Below, one piece after another: positions 1-5,723 of a stretch of DNA of 6,530 nucleotides. The translations under genes and the position numbers were made by a program. Position 1 is the stretch's first letter. Each line of letters begins with the position of its first letter. The stretch is from NCBI GenBank assembly GCA_011523315.1, contig WTHE01000073.1, forward strand, positions 1-6,530, written 5' to 3'. Source of the stretch: Candidatus Binatota bacterium (GTDB lineage: Bacteria > Desulfobacterota > Binatia > Bin18). Under the pieces are notes generated by a model. It was given only the letters and a program-made list of their open reading frames with translations. It did no database searches and had not been told where the DNA came from.

Positions 1-51
1 GGCGACGATGGCGTCCATGGACTTGACGGCGGGGGCGGTCGATTCACTCAT
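1..51 (-). CDS. N-terminal fragment of an unidentified protein
   Basis: The minus strand reads an ATG at 49-51 followed by 17 open codons (MSESTAPAVKSMDAIVA) to the window edge. A GGAAGGA ribosome-binding site lies at 64-70, about 12 nt upstream of the start, which is slightly far but usable. The Ser/Thr/Ala/Pro-rich start is a typical flexible cytosolic N-terminus with no signal peptide. Too little is visible to assign a family. It lies 93 bp downstream of the exported-protein gene on the same strand, so it may be the last visible member of the leftward CoA-transferase operon or may have its own promoter. I infer that it is a real gene from the start codon, ribosome-binding site and strand agreement only. 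Confidence 0.55.
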   Translation of the reverse strand, partial: MSESTAPAVKSMDAIVA

Positions 52-144
52 GGCAAAAACTCATCCTTCCAGCGGGGGAGATCGGAGAAATACGAGAGGC
101 AAAGGCCCTGGGCGAGACACAGGATTCACGACTGCGGCGGGCGG

Positions 145-591
145 CTAGCGGTCTGGTCTGGTGTCGCGTAACCGGAACAGTCGGTTCATCACAAAGGCGC
201 GCGAATCGCTATAGTACATGCCGCGCAGTTTCAGCGGCCGGATGTCGGGTTTTTCGGCCAGCAGTTCTTCCAGCAGATAGTCCGGCCCCCGGACATACAT
301 GCTCGGGGTACGGAGGCGCAGGTCGGAAAGAAAGCGCTCACGCAGAAACCGCTGACCCGAACTGTGCACATCGTGAAGGGCGAAAAAAATGTGTTGTTTT
401 TTGACCTCCAGGGTCAGCACATCATTCCCGGGCCAGCTCTGCACCATGCCGGTGAACTCGATCAACACCGTTCCCCGGGTCGTCGTCTGAGCGGCGAGAG
501 AGGGGACAAGGCCCAACACCACAACCAGACCAAACAGTAAGCAGAGCGGGGTCTTGACGGGCCGGGGCAGCGCCGGTCGGTGGAATCCCAT
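145..591 (-). CDS. Small exported protein of unknown function
   Basis: A 148-residue protein with an apparent Sec signal peptide: a basic N-region (R5, R10, K13), a hydrophobic stretch at about residues 15-31 rich in Leu and Val, and a likely cleavage site at S-L-A-A before Q35. There is no lipobox Cys, so it is probably soluble in the periplasm or secreted. The mature part (about 114 residues) is basic and has no motif I recognise; a central beta-like section (about 40-75) is followed by a charged helical section containing LLEELLAEKP. The gene follows the upstream CoA-transferase by only 33 bp on the same strand, suggesting co-transcription. The ribosome-binding site is weak (only a GGA about 10 nt before ATG), so translational coupling or a different start is possible, but the signal peptide supports a start in this area. 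No function is claimed. Confidence 0.7.
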   Translation of the reverse strand: MGFHRPALPRPVKTPLCLLFGLVVVLGLVPSLAAQTTTRGTVLIEFTGMVQSWPGNDVLTLEVKKQHIFFALHDVHSSGQRFLRERFLSDLRLRTPSMYVRGPDYLLEELLAEKPDIRPLKLRGMYYSDSRAFVMNRLFRLRDTRPDR

Positions 592-624
592 GCGTCAGTG
601 TCCAATCGGATAATGCCGGCCCGG

Positions 625-1842
625 CTAGGTCAGCACCTCATCGGCGCGTAAGGCCGCGACCTCGTCGGCCGAGTAGCCCAAGAGGTCCTGGAGCACCGCG
701 TCGGTGTCGTGGCCCAGACACGGGGCCGGTTGGCGAACCTGACACGGCGTGTCAGAGAACACCCAGGGCACACCGGCGTGGCGGCGTGAGCCAACCTCGG
801 GGTGCGGATGCTCGATAAAAAAGCCGCGCTCTTGCAGGTGTTGATCCTGGGCCAAATCTCTATTGGTGAGAGCCGGAAAAGCCGCCACGCCTGCGGCTTG
901 CAGGGTACGGGTAACTTCGTCATCCGTCCGGGCTTGGGTCCAGGTGCCGATCAGCGCTTCAAGCGCATCCTCATTCTTTTTACGGTCGGCCAGGCTGGCA
1001 AAACGCGTGTCGGTCGCCAGCTCGGGCTGGCCCATAGCCTGGCACAGGCGTTGCCATTCGTCCTCGCTGGCCACAACAATGCTCACCCAGCGGTCCTGGC
1101 CCTGGCACCGGAACAGCCCGTGGGGCGCCATATAGGCGTCCCGATTACCGACCCGAGGCGGCGGCTCGCCGTGCATCTGCTGGGCCATCAGTCCCTCGCC
1201 CAACAGGGTTACCGAGGTCTCCCACTGGGAGAGGTCAATATACTGGCCCTCGCCCGTCCGAGCCCGGTGCATGAGCGCGGCCAGGACGGCGAACGCGCCG
1301 TGCAGACCGCCGTTGGGATCTCCATATGAGAAGCCCACGTGCATGGGCGGAAAGCCGGGAAAACCCGTCACCGACGACAAGCCACTCATCGGCACCTGAG
1401 CTGGGCCGTAGGACACATAGGCACTCTCCGGCCCGGTCGCCCCATAGCCGGACATGGAGATCATGATGATATCGGGTTTGATCTGCTTGAGGACCTCGTA
1501 GCCCAGCCCCATCTTGTTCATCACCCCACCGGCAAAGTTCTCGGACACAACATCGCTGGCCGCAACCAGTTTTTTGGCGATGGCGATGCCCTCGGGCTTC
1601 TTCAGGTTCAGACACACCGAGGCCTTGCCCTGATTGTACTGGTTGTAATACCCGCTGCGGTTGGGTCCCGGCTCGCCATCGGCAAAGGGCGGAATGCGAC
1701 GGGTCACACACACCCGGTTCTCGGTCTCGATACGAATCACCTCGGCGCCCAGATGGGCCAGCTGCAGGGTCGCAAACGGGCCGGCCCAGACCCAGGTGAA
1801 GTCGGCCACACGAATACCCGACAGGGGAAGCTGGTTGTCCAT
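625..1842 (-). CDS. CaiB/BaiF family (class III) CoA-transferase with catalytic Asp
   Basis: A 405-residue cytosolic protein of the usual length for class III CoA-transferases, which move CoA between carboxylic acids through an aspartyl-CoA intermediate and form interlocked dimers. Family marks seen: the N-terminal LSGIRVADFTWVWAGPF segment (7-23), HLGAEVIRIE (30-39), the ISMSGYGATGP block (128-138), and YGDPNGGLHGAF (173-184) followed by RTGEGQYIDLSQWE (195-208). D175 sits where formyl-CoA transferase carries its catalytic Asp169. The C-terminal PAPCLGHDT tail (372-380) is also typical. The start is supported by GAGGG at 1849-1853, 6 nt before ATG. It lies 147 bp downstream of a second family member and 33 bp upstream of the exported-protein gene. 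The donor and acceptor acids cannot be read from the sequence; racemases of the same fold (Amacr type) are an alternative activity. Confidence 0.93.
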   Translation of the reverse strand: MDNQLPLSGIRVADFTWVWAGPFATLQLAHLGAEVIRIETENRVCVTRRIPPFADGEPGPNRSGYYNQYNQGKASVCLNLKKPEGIAIAKKLVAASDVVSENFAGGVMNKMGLGYEVLKQIKPDIIMISMSGYGATGPESAYVSYGPAQVPMSGLSSVTGFPGFPPMHVGFSYGDPNGGLHGAFAVLAALMHRARTGEGQYIDLSQWETSVTLLGEGLMAQQMHGEPPPRVGNRDAYMAPHGLFRCQGQDRWVSIVVASEDEWQRLCQAMGQPELATDTRFASLADRKKNEDALEALIGTWTQARTDDEVTRTLQAAGVAAFPALTNRDLAQDQHLQERGFFIEHPHPEVGSRRHAGVPWVFSDTPCQVRQPAPCLGHDTDAVLQDLLGYSADEVAALRADEVLT

Positions 1843-1848
1843 ACGAGA

Positions 1849-1853
1849 CCCTC
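1849..1853 (-). promoter_or_regulatory. Ribosome-binding site of the downstream CoA-transferase
   Basis: GAGGG on the minus strand, 6 nt before the ATG at 1842. It sits just beyond the heptamer repeat array, so folding of the array in the mRNA could affect its accessibility (inference). Confidence 0.6.
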
Positions 1854-1860
1854 TTTATTA

Positions 1861-1995
1861 AACGCTGAATGATGAACGCTGAATGATGAATGAAAGACAC
1901 GGCTCACAGGCTGCCGTTCAGCGTTCTGCCTTCTGCATTCATCATTTCCCAAATCTGCCGTTCAGCGTTCAGCGTTCTGCCTTCATCATTCAGAT
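1861..1995. repeat. Degenerate heptanucleotide repeat array in inverted arrangement
   Basis: This fills most of the 147-bp gap between the two CoA-transferase genes. Left part, read on the plus strand: AACGCTG, AATGATG, AACGCTG, AATGATG, AATGAAA (1861-1895). A unique spacer follows (about 1896-1916). The right part carries the complementary orientation: TTCAGCG (1917), TTCTGCC, TTCTGCA, TTCATCA, TTTCCCA, AATCTGC, a 2-bp slip, then TTCAGCG (1961), TTCAGCG, TTCTGCC, TTCATCA, TTCAGAT (ends 1995). The unit is 7 bp with a consensus near TTCAKCR. AATGATGAATG (1882-1892) is perfectly complementary to 1936-1946, and AACGCTGAA (1861-1869, 1875-1883) to TTCAGCGTT (1917, 1961 and 1968). The last unit overlaps the TGA stop (1990-1992) of the upstream CoA-transferase. 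It resembles heptameric short tandem repeats known from filamentous cyanobacteria in design; its identity with any named family is not established here. Confidence 0.85.
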
Positions 1996-3204
1996 GACCT
2001 TGTCTTCTTTCAGCCGCTCCAACTCCACCTGCCCAAGGCCCAGACGACCGCCAAATACCTCGACGTTGTGCTGTCCCAGGCAGGGGGCCGGGCGGCTCAG
2101 CAGCCACGGCGAGGCCGAAAACTGATACGGAGCGCCGGGGTAGCGGAGTGTCCCGGCTTGGGGATGCCCAATGCTGGCAAAAAAGCCGCGCGCGTTCAGG
2201 TGCGAGGAGTCCAGCAGATCGCCCATGGTCGAGACCGGGGCAAACGGCACCCGCCTGGCCTGGGCGGCATGGTAGGTTTCCTGAACCGATTTATCCTGCA
2301 GATAGTCCTCAAGCAGGGGCTTCAGCGCGTCCCAGTTGGCCGACCGCGAGGGGAAATCCTGAAACAGATCCATCGACGCCCACTCGGGGTTGCCCATCAG
2401 CTCCATGGCCCCATTCCACTGGTGATCTTCAATGGCCAGGACGTAGATATACCCGTCGCGGCACGGCAGCACGTCCTGCGGAATGAGCCGAAAGCCGAGG
2501 CGCGAGGCGACACTGCCGTCATACGGCCAGGAGATATAGTTGTTCTCCATGATCGCCACCAGGCACTCCTGCACGGACACATCCACGTGTTGCCCCTGCC
2601 CGCTGGTGGCGCGTCTGAACAGCGCGCTGAGGGAGCCGACCGCCGCATTCACCCCGGCCTGCAGCCCGGCCTGCTGGCCGAAGGCCTTCAGCGGCGGCAG
2701 ATCTTCCCGCCCGGAGGCGCCGCTCAGATAGACAATGCCGCCCGCACTCCACATGGTCAGATCGTGGGCGCGGTAGTCGCGGTTGGGGCCGGTCTGGCCG
2801 AACGGAGAAATCGAGGTCATCACCAGACCGGGATTCAGCTCGCGGAAGGCTGCGTAGTCCAGGCCACGCGCCGCCATGTCGGGCGGCAGATAATTGTGGA
2901 CCAGCAGATCGGCCTCTTGCACCAAGCCGCGGAACAGCTCGCGTCCCCTGGCCTGCCGCAAGTCCAGCGTCACGCCGAGCTTGTTGGTATTCAGGTACAG
3001 GAACAGCCCGCTCTTTTCCGGGTGGGGGATAGTGTCGGGGTACGGACCCCGGCGTCGGGCATCATCGCCGCCGGGTTCTTCCACCTTCACCACCTCGGCG
3101 CCAAGGTCGGCCATCAATTTTGTGGCATACGCCGCACCGACCATATGGCCGCACTCAACGACACGAATCCCGTGCAGGGGACCGACGGACTTCTCGGCAA
3201 CCAT
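1990..3204 (-). CDS. CaiB/BaiF family CoA-transferase homologue lacking the canonical catalytic Asp
   Basis: A 404-residue class III CoA-transferase-like protein. Family blocks seen: LHGIRVVECGHMVGAAYATKLMA (10-32 region), DLGAEVVKVEEPGGDDAR (33-50), the SISPFGQTGP block (131-140), TSGQGQHVDVSVQE (200-213) and the C-terminal PAPCLGQHN (372-380). An ungapped alignment to its neighbour (D175 in YGDPNGG) puts Gly180 in FGQQAGLQAGVNAAVG at the catalytic position, and no Asp lies nearby. I chose ATG 3204 over the longer in-frame ATG at 3270 because AAAGGA (3210-3215) lies 5 nt before it and the family fold begins right after; the extra 22 residues (Arg/Ser-rich) look untranslated. It is the first gene of the leftward block and divergent from the CMD-family gene. 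It may belong to an Asp-less subfamily, be a partner subunit of the neighbouring enzyme, or use other chemistry. Confidence 0.9.
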   Translation of the reverse strand: MVAEKSVGPLHGIRVVECGHMVGAAYATKLMADLGAEVVKVEEPGGDDARRRGPYPDTIPHPEKSGLFLYLNTNKLGVTLDLRQARGRELFRGLVQEADLLVHNYLPPDMAARGLDYAAFRELNPGLVMTSISPFGQTGPNRDYRAHDLTMWSAGGIVYLSGASGREDLPPLKAFGQQAGLQAGVNAAVGSLSALFRRATSGQGQHVDVSVQECLVAIMENNYISWPYDGSVASRLGFRLIPQDVLPCRDGYIYVLAIEDHQWNGAMELMGNPEWASMDLFQDFPSRSANWDALKPLLEDYLQDKSVQETYHAAQARRVPFAPVSTMGDLLDSSHLNARGFFASIGHPQAGTLRYPGAPYQFSASPWLLSRPAPCLGQHNVEVFGGRLGLGQVELERLKEDKVI

Positions 3205-3209
3205 GCGCG

Positions 3210-3215
3210 TCCTTT
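3210..3215 (-). promoter_or_regulatory. Ribosome-binding site that decides the start at 3204
   Basis: AAAGGA on the minus strand, 5 nt before the ATG at 3202-3204. The longer in-frame start at 3270 has no comparable site, and the protein family normally begins close to the LxGIRVxE block, so this site favours the shorter protein. Confidence 0.65.
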
Positions 3216-3218
3216 GCT

Positions 3219-3246
3219 TTGACTCGGCGATAGATCGTCTGATACT
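3219..3246 (+). promoter_or_regulatory. Candidate sigma70-type promoter of the CMD-family gene
   Basis: TTGACT (3219-3224, five of six matches to the -35 consensus) is followed after 16 bp by GATACT (3241-3246, four of six matches to the -10 consensus). Transcription would begin near 3253, giving a leader of about 60 nt that includes the 12-bp tandem repeat and the Shine-Dalgarno. It lies in the 110-bp divergent gap. No equally good promoter was seen for the opposite strand. This is pattern matching only. Confidence 0.4.
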
Positions 3247-3275
3247 AGACAACCGACTGATGGCCCGCAAGGGCG

Positions 3276-3299
3276 CGCTATTCCACCCGCTATTCCACC
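3276..3299 (+). repeat. Perfect 12-bp tandem duplication in the CMD-gene leader
   Basis: CGCTATTCCACC occurs twice head to tail at 3276-3287 and 3288-3299, immediately before the AAGGAGG Shine-Dalgarno at 3301. The copies are identical, suggesting either a recent duplication or a duplicated binding site. Confidence 0.9.
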
Positions 3300-3300
3300 T

Positions 3301-3307
3301 AAGGAGG
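3301..3307 (+). promoter_or_regulatory. Strong Shine-Dalgarno of the CMD-family gene
   Basis: AAGGAGG ends 7 nt before the ATG at 3315, a near-perfect anti-16S match. It is among the strongest ribosome-binding sites in the window and implies efficient translation. Confidence 0.85.
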
Positions 3308-3314
3308 AGAGACG

Positions 3315-3689
3315 ATGGCAGAATCTGAACGCTACCAAAAAGGCGCCGCCAAAATGAAAGAGCTGTTTGGCGCGGAACCCCGCCCCGGCATGATGCAGAA
3401 CGATTTTTTGAACATCACGGTCGAGAATCTGTTTGGCGATATCTGGGGTCGGCCGGGCCTGGAAACCCATGAGCGCTCGATGATTACGGTCGCCGCCCTG
3501 ACCGTCCTGGGTCGCAGCCCGGAACTCAAGGTGCATATTCGGGGGGCACTCAACGTTGGCCTCAGCCGGGAGAAAATCCAGGAGATCATGATTCATCTGG
3601 CCCACTACGGCGGCTGGCCGGTCGGGGTGAACGGGCTACGGATTGCCCAGGAGGTGTTTGATTCGATTGACAAGAAGGACGCCAGCTGA
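3315..3689 (+). CDS. Carboxymuconolactone decarboxylase family protein (PcaC-like, Cys-free)
   Basis: A 124-residue, all-alpha CMD-domain protein of normal length for PcaC-type members. Marks seen: an N-terminal helix ending MKELFG (14-19), then FGDIWGRPGLETHERSMITVAAL (40-62), in which GLxxxERSxxTVAAL is the CMD core, and HIRGALNVGLSREKIQEIMIHLAHYGGWP (73-101), the typical second half. There is no Cys anywhere, so an AhpD-type CxxC peroxidase activity is excluded; the PcaC/decarboxylase-like branch is more likely. PcaC itself decarboxylates 4-carboxymuconolactone in the protocatechuate branch of the beta-ketoadipate pathway, but no other pca gene is visible, so the substrate is unknown. Many such genes sit beside CoA-transferases and LLM oxidoreductases, as here. 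It stands alone on its strand, divergent from the CoA-transferases and convergent with the LLM gene. Confidence 0.88.
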   Translation: MAESERYQKGAAKMKELFGAEPRPGMMQNDFLNITVENLFGDIWGRPGLETHERSMITVAALTVLGRSPELKVHIRGALNVGLSREKIQEIMIHLAHYGGWPVGVNGLRIAQEVFDSIDKKDAS

Positions 3690-3704
3690 GGCTTCATTGG
3701 AACG

Positions 3705-3729
3705 GTAGGGGCGGGTTTGCCGCCCCTAC
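3705..3729. terminator. Perfect GC-rich hairpin between convergent genes
   Basis: GTAGGGGCGG (3705-3714) and CCGCCCCTAC (3720-3729) form a perfect 10-bp stem around a 5-nt GTTTG loop. It lies 15 nt after the CMD stop and 32 nt after the LLM gene's stop on the other strand, so it could end transcription from both sides. No T-run follows on either strand, so intrinsic termination is unproven. The GTAGGGGC / GCCCCTAC arms also resemble dispersed palindromic repeats common in many bacterial genomes, so it may be a repeat copy that serves as a terminator. Confidence 0.65.
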
Positions 3730-3761
3730 GCGGTACCGAGCAGAATGGACCTCATACGCCC

Positions 3762-4769
3762 CTAGAGATGAATGAGACGGCGGTAGGCGTCCAGCATGGA
3801 CGATTGATCGCTGGCCGAGTAGAACACGTTGACGCAGATGACCTCATCGACGATACCCTCGTAGTCGGTCAGCCGCTTGCGCACTTCGTCGGCCGTCCCG
3901 GCCATGGTCAAACGATCAACCGCCTCGTCCGGGATGGCCTCAACCGCCCGCTCCAGCTGACCCGCAGGCACGTACTGACAGGCCGCATCGGCTGCGGCCG
4001 AGAACCCGTGTTCGCGCAGCATGTACTCGTAGTAGGGGTGCGGCAGGGGCGCAAACAGACGACAAATCGCCTCGCGGGCAGCCCGCCGCGCCCGCTCGCG
4101 GTCATCGTCGACCGCGACCATAGCTCCCATCAGAAAGCCCAGCCGGTGCGGGTCGCGGCCAGCCTCTTCGGCTGCGGCCCGTGCGGCCGGTTGAATCACG
4201 TCCCGGGCGTACTCGGCCGACAGGATGGCGCCCAAGGCCAGGCCGTCCGCCACCCGACCGGCGACCTTGACCATGCGGGGAAAAACCGCCGACAGATAGA
4301 TAGGGACATCCGCCCGTAGCGGCGTGACCGCCGGCACCCAGTTCATACGATGGATTTCACCTTCGTATAAGACCCGCTCGCCGGCCTTGGTATGGAAGAT
4401 CTGGCGCAGCAGTTCCACATACTCGGTCATCTTCCGGTATGGGCGTTCGTGCGGAACGCCCTGCCAGTCAACGTTGATGAAACGGTTGCCGCTGCCAACC
4501 CCGAGCATCAGCCGGCCGCCGGACAGCTCGTCAACATCGACCGCACTCATGCCCGTAATGAACGGGCTGCGGCCATAGGCGTTCAGCACATAGGTGCCGA
4601 GACGCACCCGCTCGGTTGACAGCGCCAGCGCGGTCAGAGGCACAAAAGCGCTCCGCCACGCCTCGGTGACATACAGCGCATCGAGACCCGCAGCCTCGGC
4701 TTCCTGAGCGATCTGGATCATGTCGCGCTGGGCCATACCGCCACCGGGAAAAATCAGTCCGCGTCGCAT
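3762..4769 (-). CDS. LLM class flavin/F420-type oxidoreductase
   Basis: A 335-residue protein of the bacterial luciferase-like superfamily (TIM-barrel monooxygenases and F420-dependent reductases; usual length about 330-350). Features in order: the N-terminal GLIFPGGG strand (4-11) and IAQEAEAAGLDALYVTEAW (20-38), TERVRLGTYVLNAYGRSPF (52-70), the hallmark DELSGGRLMLGVGSGN (80-95), PVYLSA-like PIYLSAVFPRMVKVAGRVADGLALG (156-180), and the C-terminal GTADEVRKRLTDYEGIVDEV (291-310), all characteristic of the F420-type branch. Whether the cofactor is F420 or FMN cannot be read. AAGGAG (4776-4781) precedes the ATG by 6 nt. The start lies 27 bp after the MaoC-like gene, so the two form one operon. 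Likely role: redox or hydroxylation step on a carbonyl or acyl-CoA-related intermediate; the substrate is unknown. Confidence 0.92.
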   Translation of the reverse strand: MRRGLIFPGGGMAQRDMIQIAQEAEAAGLDALYVTEAWRSAFVPLTALALSTERVRLGTYVLNAYGRSPFITGMSAVDVDELSGGRLMLGVGSGNRFINVDWQGVPHERPYRKMTEYVELLRQIFHTKAGERVLYEGEIHRMNWVPAVTPLRADVPIYLSAVFPRMVKVAGRVADGLALGAILSAEYARDVIQPAARAAAEEAGRDPHRLGFLMGAMVAVDDDRERARRAAREAICRLFAPLPHPYYEYMLREHGFSAAADAACQYVPAGQLERAVEAIPDEAVDRLTMAGTADEVRKRLTDYEGIVDEVICVNVFYSASDQSSMLDAYRRLIHL

Positions 4770-4775
4770 GGCATT

Positions 4776-4781
4776 CTCCTT
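4776..4781 (-). promoter_or_regulatory. Ribosome-binding site of the LLM gene
   Basis: AAGGAG on the minus strand, 6 nt before the ATG at 4769, within the 27-bp gap after the MaoC-like stop. It supports the annotated start and coordinated translation of the pair. Confidence 0.7.
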
Positions 4782-4796
4782 CTTCGTTCGAACGTC

Positions 4797-5678
4797 TCAG
4801 GCTTGCAACACCAGCAGCCCGTCCCGCACGGCCGGGCCGCCGTCCTCGGTCCGCACCTCGAAGTGCACCGCGTCGCCGTGTGGCGTGGAGTGGCGGGCCA
4901 GAATACGGACGGTGACCCGTGAGGGCATCAGCACCATCGCCCCGAACCGGCACGCCACGCGCTTGACCCGCTCGGGCCTGTTGTCGGCCTCCAATTCCAG
5001 CACGCGCGAGACGCCCATCGCCAGGGTTGCCGTGCCGTGCAGGATGATCGCCGGCAGACCTGCGGCCGCAGCAACCTCGGCATCGGTGTGGACCGGATTC
5101 CAGATACGCGCGCACTCGGTATACACATGGGCGGCTCCGTGCGTGATCGGAACCGGCACTTCGGCCCGCACCCCAGCCTCGGTGTCGGGCATCGGGATGG
5201 GCGCGGGCAGGTCTTGCGCCTGACGGTCCGGACCGCTGACCTCAACCCCGCGATAGATCGCCCCCTGCCAGGTCGAACTGACCAGCTCGCCCTGCGCGTC
5301 GGTCGTGTCCAGGCGCAGCGTTTGATAGGCACCGGGTCGGCGCTGCTCAAGCCCGACAACCGAGGCTCGGGTGGTGAGCCTGTCTCCGGCCCTGATCGGA
5401 CGGTGGATGACCAGCTCATGGGTGGCGTGGACCGCCCGCACATATTCCTCCTGGCTCAGCGCGGCATTGACCGGATGTTTGCGCATGGCCACAATCACCG
5501 GCCATTCCACGCACACCGGGAATAAGGGATGGGCAATCACCTCCTCGGGGCGCAGGGTATCGAGATAGCATGGCAGGCTGTCGCCGATACCCGTGGCGTA
5601 GGCCATCACCCAGCGGGCGTCAACCTCATGTACAACCGGCTCGCCTGAGCTTCCAACACTGTCTGAACTGAGTGGCAT
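4797..5678 (-). CDS. MaoC-like double-hotdog protein with altered hydratase motif
   Basis: A 293-residue protein with two hotdog folds, the size of fused MaoC/hydratase-2-like proteins. The N-terminal domain (about 15-145) begins WVMAYATGIGDSLPCYLD (23-40) and contains HELVIHRPIRAGDRLTTRASV (87-107), typical of the MaoC N-terminal domain. The C-terminal domain (about 170-293) holds ARIWNPVHTD (190-199) and GLPAIILHGTATLAMGVSRVL (207-227). In classical R-specific enoyl-CoA hydratases the motif is GDxNPxH; here Asn194 and His197 are kept but the Asp position is Ile192, so normal hydration of enoyl-CoA is doubtful. I chose ATG 5678 because AGGAGG (5684-5689) lies 5 nt upstream; the longer in-frame start at 5813 would read through the regulatory spacer and overlap the divergent gene. 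It is first in an operon with the LLM gene. Confidence 0.88.
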   Translation of the reverse strand: MPLSSDSVGSSGEPVVHEVDARWVMAYATGIGDSLPCYLDTLRPEEVIAHPLFPVCVEWPVIVAMRKHPVNAALSQEEYVRAVHATHELVIHRPIRAGDRLTTRASVVGLEQRRPGAYQTLRLDTTDAQGELVSSTWQGAIYRGVEVSGPDRQAQDLPAPIPMPDTEAGVRAEVPVPITHGAAHVYTECARIWNPVHTDAEVAAAAGLPAIILHGTATLAMGVSRVLELEADNRPERVKRVACRFGAMVLMPSRVTVRILARHSTPHGDAVHFEVRTEDGGPAVRDGLLVLQA

Positions 5679-5683
5679 GCTGT

Positions 5684-5689
5684 CCTCCT
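5684..5689 (-). promoter_or_regulatory. Shine-Dalgarno that decides the MaoC-like start
   Basis: AGGAGG on the minus strand, 5 nt before the ATG at 5676-5678. A longer in-frame ATG at 5813 has no such site and would add 45 Cys- and Pro-rich residues unlike a MaoC N-terminus, so the shorter start is preferred. Confidence 0.8.
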
Positions 5690-5694
5690 GTGCG

Positions 5695-5723
5695 GTACAC
5701 CGAGCGTGTACTGGCCTGGTACA
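5695..5723. promoter_or_regulatory. Candidate operator: alternating GTACA/TGTAC half-sites at 12-bp spacing
   Basis: GTACA (5695-5699), TGTAC (5707-5711) and GTACA (5719-5723) start exactly 12 bp apart and alternate in orientation. The first two form a perfect palindrome, GTACAC-CGAGC-GTGTAC (5695-5711). The array begins 16 bp upstream of the MaoC-like ATG. A further GTACA lies at 5773-5777 inside GGTACAACA (5772-5780), a word also present at 5718-5726. This geometry fits a dimeric repressor such as a TetR- or GntR-type protein; no regulator gene is in the window. Site identity is inferred. Confidence 0.45.

Noticed and set aside
802..1872. Plus-strand open frames (802-1329, 1339-1872) antisense to the downstream CoA-transferase
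   Set aside because: They overlap a well-supported conserved gene, are His/Arg/Gly-rich in the manner of shadow translations, and show no family motif.
1843..1989. CRISPR-like array in the CoA-transferase gap
   Set aside because: The repeats are 7 bp, contiguous without spacers and degenerate, unlike CRISPR repeats, and no cas gene is present.
2068..3222. A 384-codon open frame on the plus strand antisense to the Asp-less CoA-transferase
   Set aside because: It is the mirror of a clearly conserved family protein in high-GC DNA, has no ribosome-binding site or recognisable domain, and its length is explained by codon bias of the opposite strand.
3205..3270. 22-residue N-terminal extension of the Asp-less CoA-transferase
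   Set aside because: The internal ATG at 3204 has a good AAAGGA site at 5-nt spacing and fits the usual family start; the extension overlaps the candidate promoter of the divergent gene.
3315..3689. AhpD-type alkylhydroperoxidase assignment for the CMD-family protein
   Set aside because: AhpD chemistry needs a CxxC motif; this protein contains no Cys at all.
3690..3761. Possible small RNA or attenuator around the 3705-3729 hairpin
   Set aside because: No promoter-like sequence precedes it and the convergent-gene position is sufficient to explain a terminator or repeat.
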